Source: Streptomyces sp. MUM 2J
GTDB lineage: Bacteria > Actinomycetota > Actinomycetes > Streptomycetales > Streptomycetaceae
Reading direction: 5' to 3'
Length of the DNA stretch: 64,000 nt
Assembly (NCBI RefSeq): GCF_022414535.1
Contig: NZ_JADWYM010000002.1
Span: 186,001 to 250,000, forward strand
This document shows positions 42,160 through 51,503 of the stretch, piece by piece. The stretch's first letter is position 1. Each line of letters begins with the position of its first letter. The notes beneath the pieces were generated by a model, which had not been told where the DNA came from, made no database searches, and worked only from the letters and a program-made list of their open reading frames with translations. A program made the position numbers and the translations under genes.

Positions 42160-43314
42160 CTACTCGGAGGCGGCCGGCTGCATCCGTGCGATCGTCGCCG
42201 CGAGGTCCTCCGGATCGAAGTCGGCGATCTGACTGGGGAACCACGAAAAGCGAAGCCCGTTGGTGGCCACTTCCTCCGGCAGACCCATGGCGGTCAGGAC
42301 GTGACTCGGCGTGTACGAGGCGCTGGTGCACGCCGAACCCGTGGCGACGGCGACCTGGTCCTTCAGCCGTACGATCAGTGCTTCCGCGTTGAGCCCGTCG
42401 AAGGTCACATTCAGGATGTGTGGCACGGCGTGATCTGCGTCACCGTTGATGTGGAATCGGGTCTTCCCGAGGGCGGTGAGCATGCGCTCACGCATCGCAT
42501 TAGCCTCTCGCTCCCAGCGTGCCTGTCCCTCCTGGAAGATCTTCGCCGCCTCGTAGAGTCCCATGATCAGGGGTACAGGGAGCGTGCCAGGGCGAAGCTT
42601 CCGCTCCTGGCCACCTCCGAACATGATCGGCTCCAGCGGAGCCTTGTCCCAGCCGCGGCGGCGGGTTACCAGGGCACCCACTCCCTTCGGGGCCCCGATC
42701 TTGTGGCCGCTGATGCTGATCATGTCGATGGGGGCCTTGAGGTCCTGCGGAACCTTCCCGTAGCCCTGCGCAGCGTCCACGTGAAGGAAGGTCGGCGTCT
42801 TGCGTAGCTCCTCGGCGAGTTCGGCGACGGGCTGGATGACGCCGGTCTCGTTGTTCACGTGCATCAGGGAGACCAGGAGGGTGTCCGGGCGCAGCTTCTC
42901 GAGCACGGCCTCAGTGGTGATCCGGCCAGACGGCCCAGGCTCAAGGAAGTCGACCTCGAAGCCCTTGCCCTGCAGGTGCAGCAGGGGCTCGATGACCGCC
43001 TTGTGTTCGATGGCAGAGGTGATGATGTGCCGACGCTGGTGCTTCTCGCCATACGGCGCCATGCCGAGGAGGGCGATGTTGTTGGATTCGGTCGCCCCAC
43101 TCGTGAAGATGACCTCTTCGATCTTGGCACCGACTGTTCCCGCGAGGAACGCCCGGGCTTCCTGAACCGCCTTCTTGGCACGCGTCCCGTACTCATGGGT
43201 GCGACTGCCGGCGTTCCCGAAGTCTTCGGTCATCCAGTGGAGCACCACGTCCGCTACCCGGGGGTCGACGCGGGTCGTCGCCGCCACATCTAGATACGCC
43301 ACCACAACTGCCAC
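42160..43314 (-). CDS. dndA: Cysteine desulfurase DndA
   Basis: A 384-residue PLP enzyme that takes sulfur from L-cysteine and hands it to DndC for insertion into DNA. The PLP lysine is K205 (SISGHKIGAPKG) and the sulfur-carrying cysteine is C329 (VATGSACTSASYTPSHVL). The start MAVVVAYLDVAATTRVDP is complete. Divergent transcription from dndBCDE, as in Streptomyces lividans, supports the assignment over the housekeeping IscS. The shared intergenic region at 43315-43595 carries several palindromes, so both units may be controlled together. Confidence 0.95.
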   Translation of the reverse strand: MAVVVAYLDVAATTRVDPRVADVVLHWMTEDFGNAGSRTHEYGTRAKKAVQEARAFLAGTVGAKIEEVIFTSGATESNNIALLGMAPYGEKHQRRHIITSAIEHKAVIEPLLHLQGKGFEVDFLEPGPSGRITTEAVLEKLRPDTLLVSLMHVNNETGVIQPVAELAEELRKTPTFLHVDAAQGYGKVPQDLKAPIDMISISGHKIGAPKGVGALVTRRRGWDKAPLEPIMFGGGQERKLRPGTLPVPLIMGLYEAAKIFQEGQARWEREANAMRERMLTALGKTRFHINGDADHAVPHILNVTFDGLNAEALIVRLKDQVAVATGSACTSASYTPSHVLTAMGLPEEVATNGLRFSWFPSQIADFDPEDLAATIARMQPAASE

Positions 43315-43340
43315 CCACTTCTGAGACGTTTCCCTGCCAT

Positions 43341-43385
43341 CGTGTACGTCAGTCGGTTAACGTACACGCGCAACGCGTTAACGCG
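43341..43385. promoter_or_regulatory. Inverted repeats in the dndA-dndB intergenic region, candidate operator
   Basis: CGTGTACGT (43341-43349) and ACGTACACG (43360-43368) are perfect 9-bp arms around a 10-bp spacer. Next to it CGCGTTAACGCG (43374-43385) is a perfect 12-bp palindrome. Related TACGTCAAA and TACGTTAAA occur near 43530 and 43563. The cluster lies 26 bp upstream of dndA and controls the divergent pair. DndB or another repressor is the likely binder. Confidence 0.55.
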
Positions 43386-43595
43386 CAGCGGAGTGCCGAC
43401 GCGTCCGTCAACACCGACTGTGCCGTACGTCATCCCGCCGAGTGGCAATCCGGCGGGATGGCGGCGAACGCGCGCTTAATCTCGTGCACTGCCTCCATCG
43501 TGACCTGCACGCACGAGGAGGACGCCTTGGTACGTCAAACGAGGGACGCCAGTCAGCGTGAGTACGTTAAAGTTGCCGGAGTGGAGAGCGAAGCC

Positions 43596-44720
43596 GTGGC
43601 ACCTATGACCCGAATCGTCCCCCCACGCGCATCCGCAGGGTTCGAGTACACCTTCCCTGCCATCCGCGGTATCCAGGCAGGTCGAGAGTTCTACGTCTCG
43701 ATGTGTCCGCTGCGGCTGATCCCCAAGATCTTCATCTTTGACGAGGATGAACTGCCCCCTGAGCTGCGGGCTCAGCGCCTCCTCAACAAGGGACGGCTCC
43801 CCGCTCTCAGCAAGTACATTCTGGACAATCCAGACGATTACGTCTTTAGTGCCCTGACCGCCTCCGTTGACGGCGACATGGACTTTGACAGCCATAGCTC
43901 CGATGGCACCGGCTTCCGAACCGGTCAGCTCCGCATCCCCATGGAATCCCGGTTCTTGATCAACGACGGGCAGCACCGCCGCGCCGCCATCGAGCTAGCA
44001 CTCAAAGAGAACCCTGACCTCGGCGAGGAGACGATCGCTGTCGTCTTCTTCCATGACGCTGGCTTGGCCCGCTCACAGCAGATGTTCGCCGACCTCAACA
44101 AGCACGCGGTCCGCCCGGCTCGCTCCATCGGTGTCCTCTATGACCATCGCGACACCTCTGCCCAGGTCGTGCGCGTTATGGCGGGCCGGTCGACGGTCTT
44201 CAAGGGCTACGTCGAGATGGAGAAGAGTAATCTCTCGCCCCGCTCCCGGATGATGTTTACCCTGAGCGCCCTTTACTACGGCACCCAAGCGCTTCTCCAG
44301 GGTCTGGAGGTCAAGCCGGGCGAGGCGACAGACCTGGCCCAGTCATACTGGGAGGCGATCGACAAGACACTCCCGGAATGGGCGATGGTGCGCAACCGGA
44401 CACTATCTGCCACCGAGATGCGCCGAGACTTCATCCACAGCCACGGCATCGCCCTGCACGCCCTCGGGCGCATCGGGAACTCCCTCCTCAGGGAGTCCAC
44501 CGCACCGTCCAGGTGGAAGAAGCGGCTCACCCCCCTCAAGAAGGTGGACTGGACCCGCTCCAATACCGACTGGGAGGGACGTGCCATCGTCGGCGGCCGT
44601 GTCTCCAAGAGCCACCAGAACGTGACCTTGACCGTGAACTACCTGCGTAACCACCTCGGCCTCGGGCTCAGCCCCGAGGAGCGGCGAGTGGAAGACGCGT
44701 ACCTGCGAGGCGATGCATGA
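43596..44720 (+). CDS. dndB: DndB, DGQHR-domain regulator
   Basis: A 374-residue DndB protein. It is dispensable for modification and, where studied, represses dnd transcription. The DGQHR motif is at residues 124-128 (LINDGQHRRAAIELALKE). Later blocks (FADLNKHAVRPARSIGVLYD) fit the family. GTG 43596 follows GGAG by nine bases; ATG 43605 is an alternative, and the frame is open further upstream but that part holds repeated operator-like sequence. It overlaps dndC by four bases (ATGA). Confidence 0.9.
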   Translation: MAPMTRIVPPRASAGFEYTFPAIRGIQAGREFYVSMCPLRLIPKIFIFDEDELPPELRAQRLLNKGRLPALSKYILDNPDDYVFSALTASVDGDMDFDSHSSDGTGFRTGQLRIPMESRFLINDGQHRRAAIELALKENPDLGEETIAVVFFHDAGLARSQQMFADLNKHAVRPARSIGVLYDHRDTSAQVVRVMAGRSTVFKGYVEMEKSNLSPRSRMMFTLSALYYGTQALLQGLEVKPGEATDLAQSYWEAIDKTLPEWAMVRNRTLSATEMRRDFIHSHGIALHALGRIGNSLLRESTAPSRWKKRLTPLKKVDWTRSNTDWEGRAIVGGRVSKSHQNVTLTVNYLRNHLGLGLSPEERRVEDAYLRGDA

Positions 44721-46315
44721 ACACCCCTCTGCCTCTCGGCATCCCCTCTGTCCGGCGGCTGCCGTTCGACGGCCGCTCGCTCGACGAGGTAGCCACCGAG
44801 CTGACCAACGAGGTCCGCGAGCTCTACACCGCGGATGAGGTCCCCTGGGTTATCGGCTACAGCGGCGGCAAGGACTCCACTGCCGTCCTTCAGCTGGTCT
44901 GGACAGCCCTCAGGGAATTGCCGGCCGAGAAGCTCAACAAGCCGGTTCATGTCATCAGCACAGACACTCTGGTCGAGAACCCCGTTGTCGCCGCATGGGT
45001 CACCACGTCGTTGGAGACCATGGAGAAGGCAGCTGCCGAACAGGGCCTGCCCATCCAGCCCCACCGGCTGACACCGGAGATCAAGGACACCTTCTGGGTC
45101 AATCTCATCGGTCGCGGCTACCCCGCGCCCCGCCCGAAGTTCCGCTGGTGCACCGAGCGTCTGAAGATCAAGCCCTCGAACTCCTTCATCCGCAACGTCG
45201 TCGCTGCCCACGGCGAGGCCATCATGGTCCTCGGCATCCGCAAGACCGAGAGCCAGGCCCGGGCCCGCGCGATGGAGAAGCACGAGAAGCGCCGCGTCCG
45301 CGACCGCCTCTCCCCGAACGCGAACCTCCCCAACTCGCTCGTCTACAGCCCCGTCGAGGACTGGACCAACGACGACGTGTGGGAGTACCTGATGCAGAAG
45401 CCCAATCCCTGGGGCTACAACAATCAGGACCTCCTCACCATGTACCAGGGCGCTTCCGCCGACGGCGAGTGCCCGCTGGTCGTCGATTCGACCACCCCGT
45501 CGTGTGGCTCCAGCCGCTTCGGCTGCTGGACGTGCACGCTGGTTGAGCAGGACAAGTCCATGAGCGCGATGATCCAGAACGATGATGAGAAGGAGTGGAT
45601 GCTCCCGCTCCTGGAGCTGCGAGACAAGCTGGACTCCCCCTTCGGGCTTGTGGAAGACAAGGAAGACCCTGACTACCAGCCCGGCAAGAAGCTGCCCCAC
45701 CCGCGGCCCGATAGGGCCGCTCGCGACTTCCGCCGGATGAACGGCCAGGTGAATCTCTTCACTCGCCGCAGCGATGGCAAGGATGTCGCTGTTCACGGTC
45801 CCTACCTTCAGAAGTTCCGGCAGGAATGGCTTGAGGAGCTACTCTCCGCGCAGACCTGGATCAGAGCCCACGCCCCCGAGCACGTCCGCAACATCGAGCT
45901 GATCACTCTCGACGAGCTGCACGAGATCCGGCGCATCTGGGTCTTCGACAAGCACGAGGTCGAGGACACGCTGCCGCAGATCTATAGGCGGGCCACCGGC
46001 GAGGACTTCCCTGGCGGCCCGCTCGACGAACAGCTCGTCATGGGCGCCGACGAGATGGAACTCCTCAAGGAGCTCTGTGGCGAGGACGAGCTGCACTACG
46101 ACATGGTGCGTGAGCTGCTGTCGGTCGAGCGTAAGTACCGCACAATGACACGGCGTTCCGGCCTCTTTAAGGCGCTCGAAGCCGCTGTCCAGAAGGGCTT
46201 CTACGACGATCACGACGACGCCGTTTCGTTCGCGCAGCGCAAGAAGAAGTGGCGCGATGACGTAGCGACCAACCCGACTCTGGACGAAGAGACCGACATC
46301 GATGCTCCTGCGTAA
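44717..46315 (+). CDS. dndC: DndC sulfurtransferase, PAPS-reductase-like
   Basis: A 532-residue ATP-pyrophosphatase-fold protein that activates the DNA backbone and transfers sulfur. The P-loop is IGYSGGKDSTAVLQ (49-55). Iron-sulfur cysteines are C145 (KFRWCTERLK), C263, C270 and C273 (CGSSRFGCWTC), typical of DndC. The C-terminal third is specific to Dnd proteins (RDFRRMNGQVNLFTRRSDGK). It overlaps dndB by four bases and dndD by 14, so one transcript reads dndBCDE. Nothing is odd about its length. Confidence 0.95.
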   Translation: MNTPLPLGIPSVRRLPFDGRSLDEVATELTNEVRELYTADEVPWVIGYSGGKDSTAVLQLVWTALRELPAEKLNKPVHVISTDTLVENPVVAAWVTTSLETMEKAAAEQGLPIQPHRLTPEIKDTFWVNLIGRGYPAPRPKFRWCTERLKIKPSNSFIRNVVAAHGEAIMVLGIRKTESQARARAMEKHEKRRVRDRLSPNANLPNSLVYSPVEDWTNDDVWEYLMQKPNPWGYNNQDLLTMYQGASADGECPLVVDSTTPSCGSSRFGCWTCTLVEQDKSMSAMIQNDDEKEWMLPLLELRDKLDSPFGLVEDKEDPDYQPGKKLPHPRPDRAARDFRRMNGQVNLFTRRSDGKDVAVHGPYLQKFRQEWLEELLSAQTWIRAHAPEHVRNIELITLDELHEIRRIWVFDKHEVEDTLPQIYRRATGEDFPGGPLDEQLVMGADEMELLKELCGEDELHYDMVRELLSVERKYRTMTRRSGLFKALEAAVQKGFYDDHDDAVSFAQRKKKWRDDVATNPTLDEETDIDAPA

Positions 46316-48329
46316 GATCACCCTCGAAGAGTTCGGGGCCTACCGGGGCAAGCAGTCGCTTGACCTCACCGTGAAGAAGAACAAGCCGATTATCCTGATC
46401 GGCGGTCTGAACGGCTGCGGTAAGACGACTCTGCTTGACGCCATCCAACTGGCCCTGTACGGCCCGCGTGCCAGGTGCAGCGGCCGGGGCGGCAAGTCGT
46501 ACGACACCTACCTGCGCGAGAGCATCAACCGACAGCGCGATCCCACCCGAGGCTCCGCGGTCACCCTGGAGTTCACCGTCACGGTGGACGGCAAGGAGCA
46601 CTACTACAAGGTTATGCGCAGCTGGCGCACAAGCGGCAAGACGTTGAAGGAGTTCCTCAATGTCTTCGTCGACGAGGAGTACGGCGACAATGCCAAGCCC
46701 GCCCGCCGCGCCCAGCCGGACACCAAGTTCAGCAAGCTACTCAGCGAGAGCTGGGCAGACCATGTCGAGGACCTGCTCCCACTCGAGGTCGCCTCACTGT
46801 CCTTCTTCGACGGCGAGAAGATCGAGTCCCTGGCTGATCCCGAGCGCGCGGCTTCGGTCATCGAGTCAGCAGTGCACTCCCTGCTCGGTGTAAGCACTGT
46901 GCAGCAGCTCCGTACCGACCTGCTTGTGCTCCAGCGGCGTCAGAAGCTGTCCGACGAGGAACAGCACCTGATGGACAACATCCATGCCCAGGAGCGAGAG
47001 CGTGACTCCGTACAGGAGGAGCTGGCGGCGGCTGCACAGGAGCTGGCACAGCGAAAGGTCGAACTAGGCAAGGCGGAGCGCGCGCTCGAGCTTCTGGAGC
47101 GAGAGTTTGAGAAGGAAGGCGGCGGTCTGTTCGAGCGCCGCATCGAGATCGAGCAGGAACGCAAGCGGGCGGTCGAGCGGCTTGCTGAGCTCCGCGCCTC
47201 CCTGAACCAGATCGCCGCCGGCCCGCTTCCCCTGCTGATGATGGGCTCGCAGCTGAAGGACGTACGTAGGCAGGCCAAGCGCGAGCAATCGGCCGCCGAA
47301 GCCGGCCAAGTCCTCAACGTCCTGGAACAGCGCGACCAGTGGTTGCTCGACATCCTCCCCGAGGACGCTCGGGATGTAGTCATAAGGAAGTTGGAGGAAG
47401 ACCGGACCAAGCGCTCCAAGTCCACTGCCCTGAAGGTGGACTTCGGCCTTCCCCGCGACGCCCTGGCCCAGCTCACAGTGCTGGATGAAGTCCTCGTACG
47501 AGACAAGGCGCGGGCTACGGAACTCCTAACGCTTGCTGCTGCCGCCGCCGAAGAGCTGGACCAGCTGGACCGGCAGCTGGCCGGTGTCCCGGAGCAGAGC
47601 AGGGTAGAGGCCATTCAGATCGCGCGTGAGGAGCAGCTCCAGGAGTTCGCCCGCATCCAGGCTGCGGTCGCCCGCGACACCGAGCGAATCGCAGACCTGA
47701 AGCGGCGCCGAGAGTACGTCACCGCCGCCCTCGAGCGAGCCCACAACGACTTCGTACGGACCAAGGTCAAGGCCGAAGAAGTCGAGCGGATCATCAAGTA
47801 CTCCGAGAAGGCTCGTGGCACCCTGGAGCGCTTCGGTGAAGCACTGCTCCAGCGACACATCAGCCGACTCGAAGTCGCCATGCTTCAGAGTTTCAAGGAG
47901 CTCATGCGGAAGCAGGGCCTGGTCCAAGACATCCGCATCGACACCGACAAGTTCAGGCTGACCCTGACCGACTCCGAAGGCGAGCCGATCGACCCGGGCC
48001 GTCTCAGCGCCGGCGAGCGTCAACTCTTGGCGGTCTCCCTTCTCTGGGGGCTGATGAAGGTCGCGGGTAACCGCCTCCCCAGCGTTATCGACACCCCGCT
48101 CGGTCGTCTCGACAGCCACCACCGCGAACATCTCGTGGACCGATACTTCCCGCACGCCAGTGACCAGGTCCTCCTCTTGTCCACCGACGAGGAGATCGAC
48201 GAGTACCTGTTGGGCCGCCTGAAGAAGTCTGTCGCCCACACCTACACCCTGGTTCACGACGACACCGAGTTCACCACCAGCGTCGTCGAGGGCTACTGGT
48301 GGGGCTCAGGAGCACAGCATGTCGCTTGA
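46302..48329 (+). CDS. dndD: DndD, SMC-like ATPase
   Basis: A 675-residue ABC/SMC-type ATPase. Walker A is GGLNGCGKTTLLDAIQLALY (35-42). Two long coiled-coil arms follow (SVQEELAAAAQELAQRKVEL), then the ABC signature LSAGERQLLAVSLLW (568-576) and Walker B with SVIDTPLGRLDSHH. Dnd systems need it to drive DNA handling, including nicking, before sulfur insertion. The C-terminus overlaps dndE by 11 bases. A second DndD-like protein, clearly different, lies on the other strand at 49253-51307. Confidence 0.95.
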   Translation: MLLRKITLEEFGAYRGKQSLDLTVKKNKPIILIGGLNGCGKTTLLDAIQLALYGPRARCSGRGGKSYDTYLRESINRQRDPTRGSAVTLEFTVTVDGKEHYYKVMRSWRTSGKTLKEFLNVFVDEEYGDNAKPARRAQPDTKFSKLLSESWADHVEDLLPLEVASLSFFDGEKIESLADPERAASVIESAVHSLLGVSTVQQLRTDLLVLQRRQKLSDEEQHLMDNIHAQERERDSVQEELAAAAQELAQRKVELGKAERALELLEREFEKEGGGLFERRIEIEQERKRAVERLAELRASLNQIAAGPLPLLMMGSQLKDVRRQAKREQSAAEAGQVLNVLEQRDQWLLDILPEDARDVVIRKLEEDRTKRSKSTALKVDFGLPRDALAQLTVLDEVLVRDKARATELLTLAAAAAEELDQLDRQLAGVPEQSRVEAIQIAREEQLQEFARIQAAVARDTERIADLKRRREYVTAALERAHNDFVRTKVKAEEVERIIKYSEKARGTLERFGEALLQRHISRLEVAMLQSFKELMRKQGLVQDIRIDTDKFRLTLTDSEGEPIDPGRLSAGERQLLAVSLLWGLMKVAGNRLPSVIDTPLGRLDSHHREHLVDRYFPHASDQVLLLSTDEEIDEYLLGRLKKSVAHTYTLVHDDTEFTTSVVEGYWWGSGAQHVA

Positions 48330-48702
48330 TAACGTCCGGCTCTCTCAGCCCGCACGCGACCGCCTCATCCGGCTGAAGCGGACCACGGGCATCACTCAGT
48401 GGAACGTCCTGTGCCGCTGGGCCCTGGCCCTTTCGCTCAAGGACCCCTCCACTCCCTTGGTGAAGGACATCATCACCGACTCCAACGTCGAGATGTCTTG
48501 GAAGACCTTCGCTGGCCAGCACGGTGACATCTACCTGGCACTGCTCAAGCAACGCTGCGTCGCCGATGGGGACGAGCCCACCGACGAGAACGTCGCAGAG
48601 GCACTGACGGTGCACCTGCATCGGGGCATCGGCTACCTCGGTGGACACAAGGAGTTGACTGTCATCGAGGGTCTTGTGGGTTCGGTCGCTACGGTGGTCT
48701 GA
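48319..48702 (+). CDS. dndE: DndE
   Basis: A 127-residue small helical protein that binds nicked DNA in Dnd complexes. It starts SLDNVRLSQPARDRLIRLKR, then GITQWNVLCRWALALSLKDP and SWKTFAGQHGDIYLALLKQR, matching the family. The end HRGIGYLGGHKEL is complete. It is last in dndBCDE and is followed at once by the long terminator hairpin at 48718-48773. Length is typical. Confidence 0.9.
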   Translation: MSLDNVRLSQPARDRLIRLKRTTGITQWNVLCRWALALSLKDPSTPLVKDIITDSNVEMSWKTFAGQHGDIYLALLKQRCVADGDEPTDENVAEALTVHLHRGIGYLGGHKELTVIEGLVGSVATVV

Positions 48703-48717
48703 CGTAAAGACTCCCAC

Positions 48718-48773
48718 CGCACAAGGGGCGGGGAGAGAACGGTCGACTGCCATCTCTCCCCGCCCCTTGTGCG
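48718..48773. terminator. 21-bp perfect stem, bidirectional terminator
   Basis: CGCACAAGGGGCGGGGAGAGA (48718-48738) pairs perfectly with the reverse complement at 48753-48773 around a 14-nt loop. It separates dndE from the convergent restriction operon and should stop both transcripts. No T-run is needed in high-GC actinomycetes. Confidence 0.85.
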
Positions 48774-48785
48774 TAATGGGTGGCG

Positions 48786-49253
48786 CTACCAGTCCAGGGA
48801 TGTCGCCTTCAGCAGGTCCGTCACGTCGCTGTCGTGCTCGTCCGGGGCAGTCAGCGTGTCCATCACCAGATTGCTGATGATGGACACATAGTTCTGCCCA
48901 CCGCTCGCGTTGACCTCGCCCTGGATGTAGTTGAGGCCGCCGTTCGCGTACTCCTCGAAGATCTTTACCCGTTCGGGCTGTCGTTCGTCGGAGAGGATCT
49001 TCGGGTCATCCGGGGTCTCAGCGACCGCCACCATGTCGATGAGGACGTCGCCGTACTGCCGCCCTTCCATGATCGAAAGACGGATGGGTTCACCGGCTCT
49101 GTCAAAAGGTTCCCGCTTGCCCTTGTTCCGACCGAGCAGCGCCGAGAACATCAGCACGTCGACCATCGCATTGAACGGGCCGTCCTTACCGGAGAGAGCG
49201 CCGATCAACGGTTCGTGCTCCGCGGGCCTCCGGAGCCGATCTTCACGCGCCAT
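48786..49253 (-). CDS. Dnd-system-associated protein 4-like (155 aa)
   Basis: A 155-residue protein. Its blocks GKDGPFNAMVDVLMFSALLG, REPFDRAGEPIRLSIME and VKIFEEYANGGLNYIQGEVN match the small Dnd-linked family I recall as dnd-associated protein 4 (TIGR04062). It overlaps the DndD-like gene end at 49253 and is last in the leftward operon. The C-terminus is acidic. A role as an accessory subunit of the SMC ATPase is likely from overlap and position; its activity is unknown. Confidence 0.7.
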   Translation of the reverse strand: MAREDRLRRPAEHEPLIGALSGKDGPFNAMVDVLMFSALLGRNKGKREPFDRAGEPIRLSIMEGRQYGDVLIDMVAVAETPDDPKILSDERQPERVKIFEEYANGGLNYIQGEVNASGGQNYVSIISNLVMDTLTAPDEHDSDVTDLLKATSLDW

Positions 49254-51307
49254 CAGACGGTCACCTCTTCCAGGATGGTGTGTTCGAACTCGCCGTGCGA
49301 GACAAAGGGAACTGCCCTGTTGTTGATCTCGATCGTTTCCTCGTCGCCGGCGTCGGGTGGTGTCACGCTGCGGAGGACGTACATCCGCGTCGCCGATCCC
49401 TGCAGGTTGTCCATCACCTTGCCACGTGCCTGCGAGTTCGAGAGCATCGTGACGATCTGGGAGGTCAGCTTGGGCAGTGCCTGGGCGATCTCTTCCTGGT
49501 ACGTGAGATCGAGGCTGCCGAAGGGTGCATCCATGACGACGGGATAGATGCCACCTTCACCTAGAATCTCGTCGCTGCTCTTGGACTTGCGCTGGTGAAT
49601 CTGCTGGGCGACCTCGGAGACAGCTCCCACGAACGACAGTCCGAGCACCTGGTTCTCGCCCGTGCTGCGGATAGCGATGCCAGCCGATGAGTTCAGCAAC
49701 AGGTCGAAGGAATCGGTAAGTTCGGGGACGTAGGACTTGCGGAAGATGCGCTTGAAGACTTCCTTGAGCTTCGCATCGAGCTCCTCGCGAACTTCTTCCG
49801 TCTTCAGCTCCAGTGCTTCGCGGAAGACTTCCAGCACCTCGTTGACCAGGTTGACCTGGCGCTGCACCTTGCGGGAGGCCGCGTCCGCCGTCTCCGCGCC
49901 GCGGAATAGGCGCTTTACCTTCTCGATCTCAGAATCGAAGCGCGCGATTGATTCCTCAAGCCGCTTGTGCTCGGTGAGCCCGTCGATCCGCTTCTCGTCG
50001 AATTCCTTGCGCTTCTGCTCAAGGCGCTGAACGTCCTGCTCGTTCACTCCCTGGAGCTGACGATCGACGTCGCTCTTCTCCTCCTCCAACCGCTTGATCT
50101 CGTCCTGGCAGTTCTGGATCTCGACGGCTGCCTGCCTCAGGCTCTCTAGCAGCTTCTGCCGTTCGTCGCCCAGGTGCATCATCTGGCCACTGACGTACAT
50201 CCAGCGCGCCTCGACGTCGGCAAGCCCCGCGTTGTACCGGCGCTTGTCAAGTTCGGCGTAGGCGGGGCTGCCCTCCGGGACGGGGGTTCCGCACATGCAC
50301 TCGCCGTCCTGGAGCAGCCCTTCGATGAAGTCTCGCTGGATTCCGGCCGGTAGTTCACGCCTCTGCCTCATCTCCTCAGCCAGGTTGACGACCTGCTGGT
50401 CGATGCCGGCCGTGAAGGCGAGGAAGCCTCCCTTGGAGAGGATTTCACGCTTGTTCGCGTACCTCTCCTTGAGCAGGTCGTTCTTCTGCCCGATCTGCCA
50501 CTCAAGCTTCTTTCGGGCGTTCTGCAGCGGCTTGGAGACCTCATGGTCACGCAGCGAGCGCTCCAGATCACGGATCTCCCGCTCGTAGCTGGCAGTGTCC
50601 CTGGAGATCTTCAGAGCCTGCTTGCGTGCGTCCGCCTGCTGCTGCTCCAGCGCCTCCTGCTGCTCCGCCAGCTGCTGAAGACGGCTGTTGCCCCCCTTGG
50701 CGATCTCCTTGGCCAAACGCTTCGCCGCCGCGGGGAGATGCTCCGAGATCGCCCGCTCCATCGGCTCGAGATCCATCAGAGTCTTGATGGCCTGCTTGAC
50801 CTCACCGTTGTTCTCCTCGCCGGTGAACATCTTCTCCATGCGCTCACCGTTGAAGAAGAAGAACCGGCGCAGACCTTCGGGAAGGATCTTCTCAATACGG
50901 TCCTGCCCGTTCGGAACAGTCTTACTTTCCCCGTCCTTGATCTCGGTGAGCGTGAGCGACGCCGCGACTGCGGCCTGCTCCTCCGCTTCCTTAGTCGTCG
51001 CCACCTCCCGCCGCGCGTGGAAGACGACCCCAGCGTGTTCAAACTTCAGCTCCACCGAAGCGTTGACAGGCGCACCCAACGCTGTCTCCGCCCACTTCTG
51101 GTCATGGATCACACGATGCTGTTGCTCGACATCGTCCGAGAACTTCCCGTACAGAGACCAGGCGAATGCGTTCAGGAGCGTTGTCTTACCGGCCCCGTTG
51201 TTGCCGAAGATGAGAACCGCCGGCTTGCCCTCGTCGACGCCGAGGTCGAGTACCTGGCGTCCGTAGAACGCCCGGAAATTGTCAAGCGTGAGCTTGAGGA
51301 GCTTCAC
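49253..51307 (-). CDS. Second DndD-like SMC ATPase of the restriction operon (684 aa)
   Basis: A 684-residue SMC/Rad50-like ATPase. Walker A is FGNNGAGKTTLLNAFAWSLY (35-42), a zinc-hook-like turn is GECMCGTPV (C337, C339) between long coiled coils, the signature is STGENQVLGLSFVGA, and Walker B is YPVVMDAPFGSLDLTYQEEI. It resembles DndD but is not the modification DndD at 46302, which has LSAGERQLL and no such hook. It overlaps neighbours at both ends. A sensor or loader for nuclease action is plausible. Confidence 0.8.
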   Translation of the reverse strand: MKLLKLTLDNFRAFYGRQVLDLGVDEGKPAVLIFGNNGAGKTTLLNAFAWSLYGKFSDDVEQQHRVIHDQKWAETALGAPVNASVELKFEHAGVVFHARREVATTKEAEEQAAVAASLTLTEIKDGESKTVPNGQDRIEKILPEGLRRFFFFNGERMEKMFTGEENNGEVKQAIKTLMDLEPMERAISEHLPAAAKRLAKEIAKGGNSRLQQLAEQQEALEQQQADARKQALKISRDTASYEREIRDLERSLRDHEVSKPLQNARKKLEWQIGQKNDLLKERYANKREILSKGGFLAFTAGIDQQVVNLAEEMRQRRELPAGIQRDFIEGLLQDGECMCGTPVPEGSPAYAELDKRRYNAGLADVEARWMYVSGQMMHLGDERQKLLESLRQAAVEIQNCQDEIKRLEEEKSDVDRQLQGVNEQDVQRLEQKRKEFDEKRIDGLTEHKRLEESIARFDSEIEKVKRLFRGAETADAASRKVQRQVNLVNEVLEVFREALELKTEEVREELDAKLKEVFKRIFRKSYVPELTDSFDLLLNSSAGIAIRSTGENQVLGLSFVGAVSEVAQQIHQRKSKSSDEILGEGGIYPVVMDAPFGSLDLTYQEEIAQALPKLTSQIVTMLSNSQARGKVMDNLQGSATRMYVLRSVTPPDAGDEETIEINNRAVPFVSHGEFEHTILEEVTV

Positions 51308-51468
51308 TTGATGAGTCCCTTCACTGCAGCCACTATCTCGTCGACGACCCGTGTCGAGTTCCTGATGTGCAGGTTCTCCCGCTCCAACTCGATCACACGC
51401 TTGGCGAGCTTGACGCCGTCCGGTGACAGCTGCTCCATCACCTGCTGAGCAGTCTTCTTCTCACTCAC
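51304..51468 (-). CDS. Small coiled-coil Dnd-associated protein (54 aa)
   Basis: A 54-residue helical protein, SEKKTAQQVMEQLSPDGVKL then a heptad-rich end (VIELERENLHIRNSTRVVDE). GTG 51468 follows AGGAG by five bases. Its stop overlaps the SMC gene start by four bases. Small proteins of this kind are found in this position in other Dnd restriction operons. It may bind the ATPase. No catalytic motif is present. Confidence 0.65.
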   Translation of the reverse strand: MSEKKTAQQVMEQLSPDGVKLAKRVIELERENLHIRNSTRVVDEIVAAVKGLIK

Positions 51469-51503
51469 GAGAACTCCTGGACTCCCATCACACATTCGGA
51501 CTT

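Noticed and set aside
42160..43314. dndA as housekeeping iscS
   Set aside because: The divergent dndA-dndBCDE layout with a shared control region is specific to Dnd loci.
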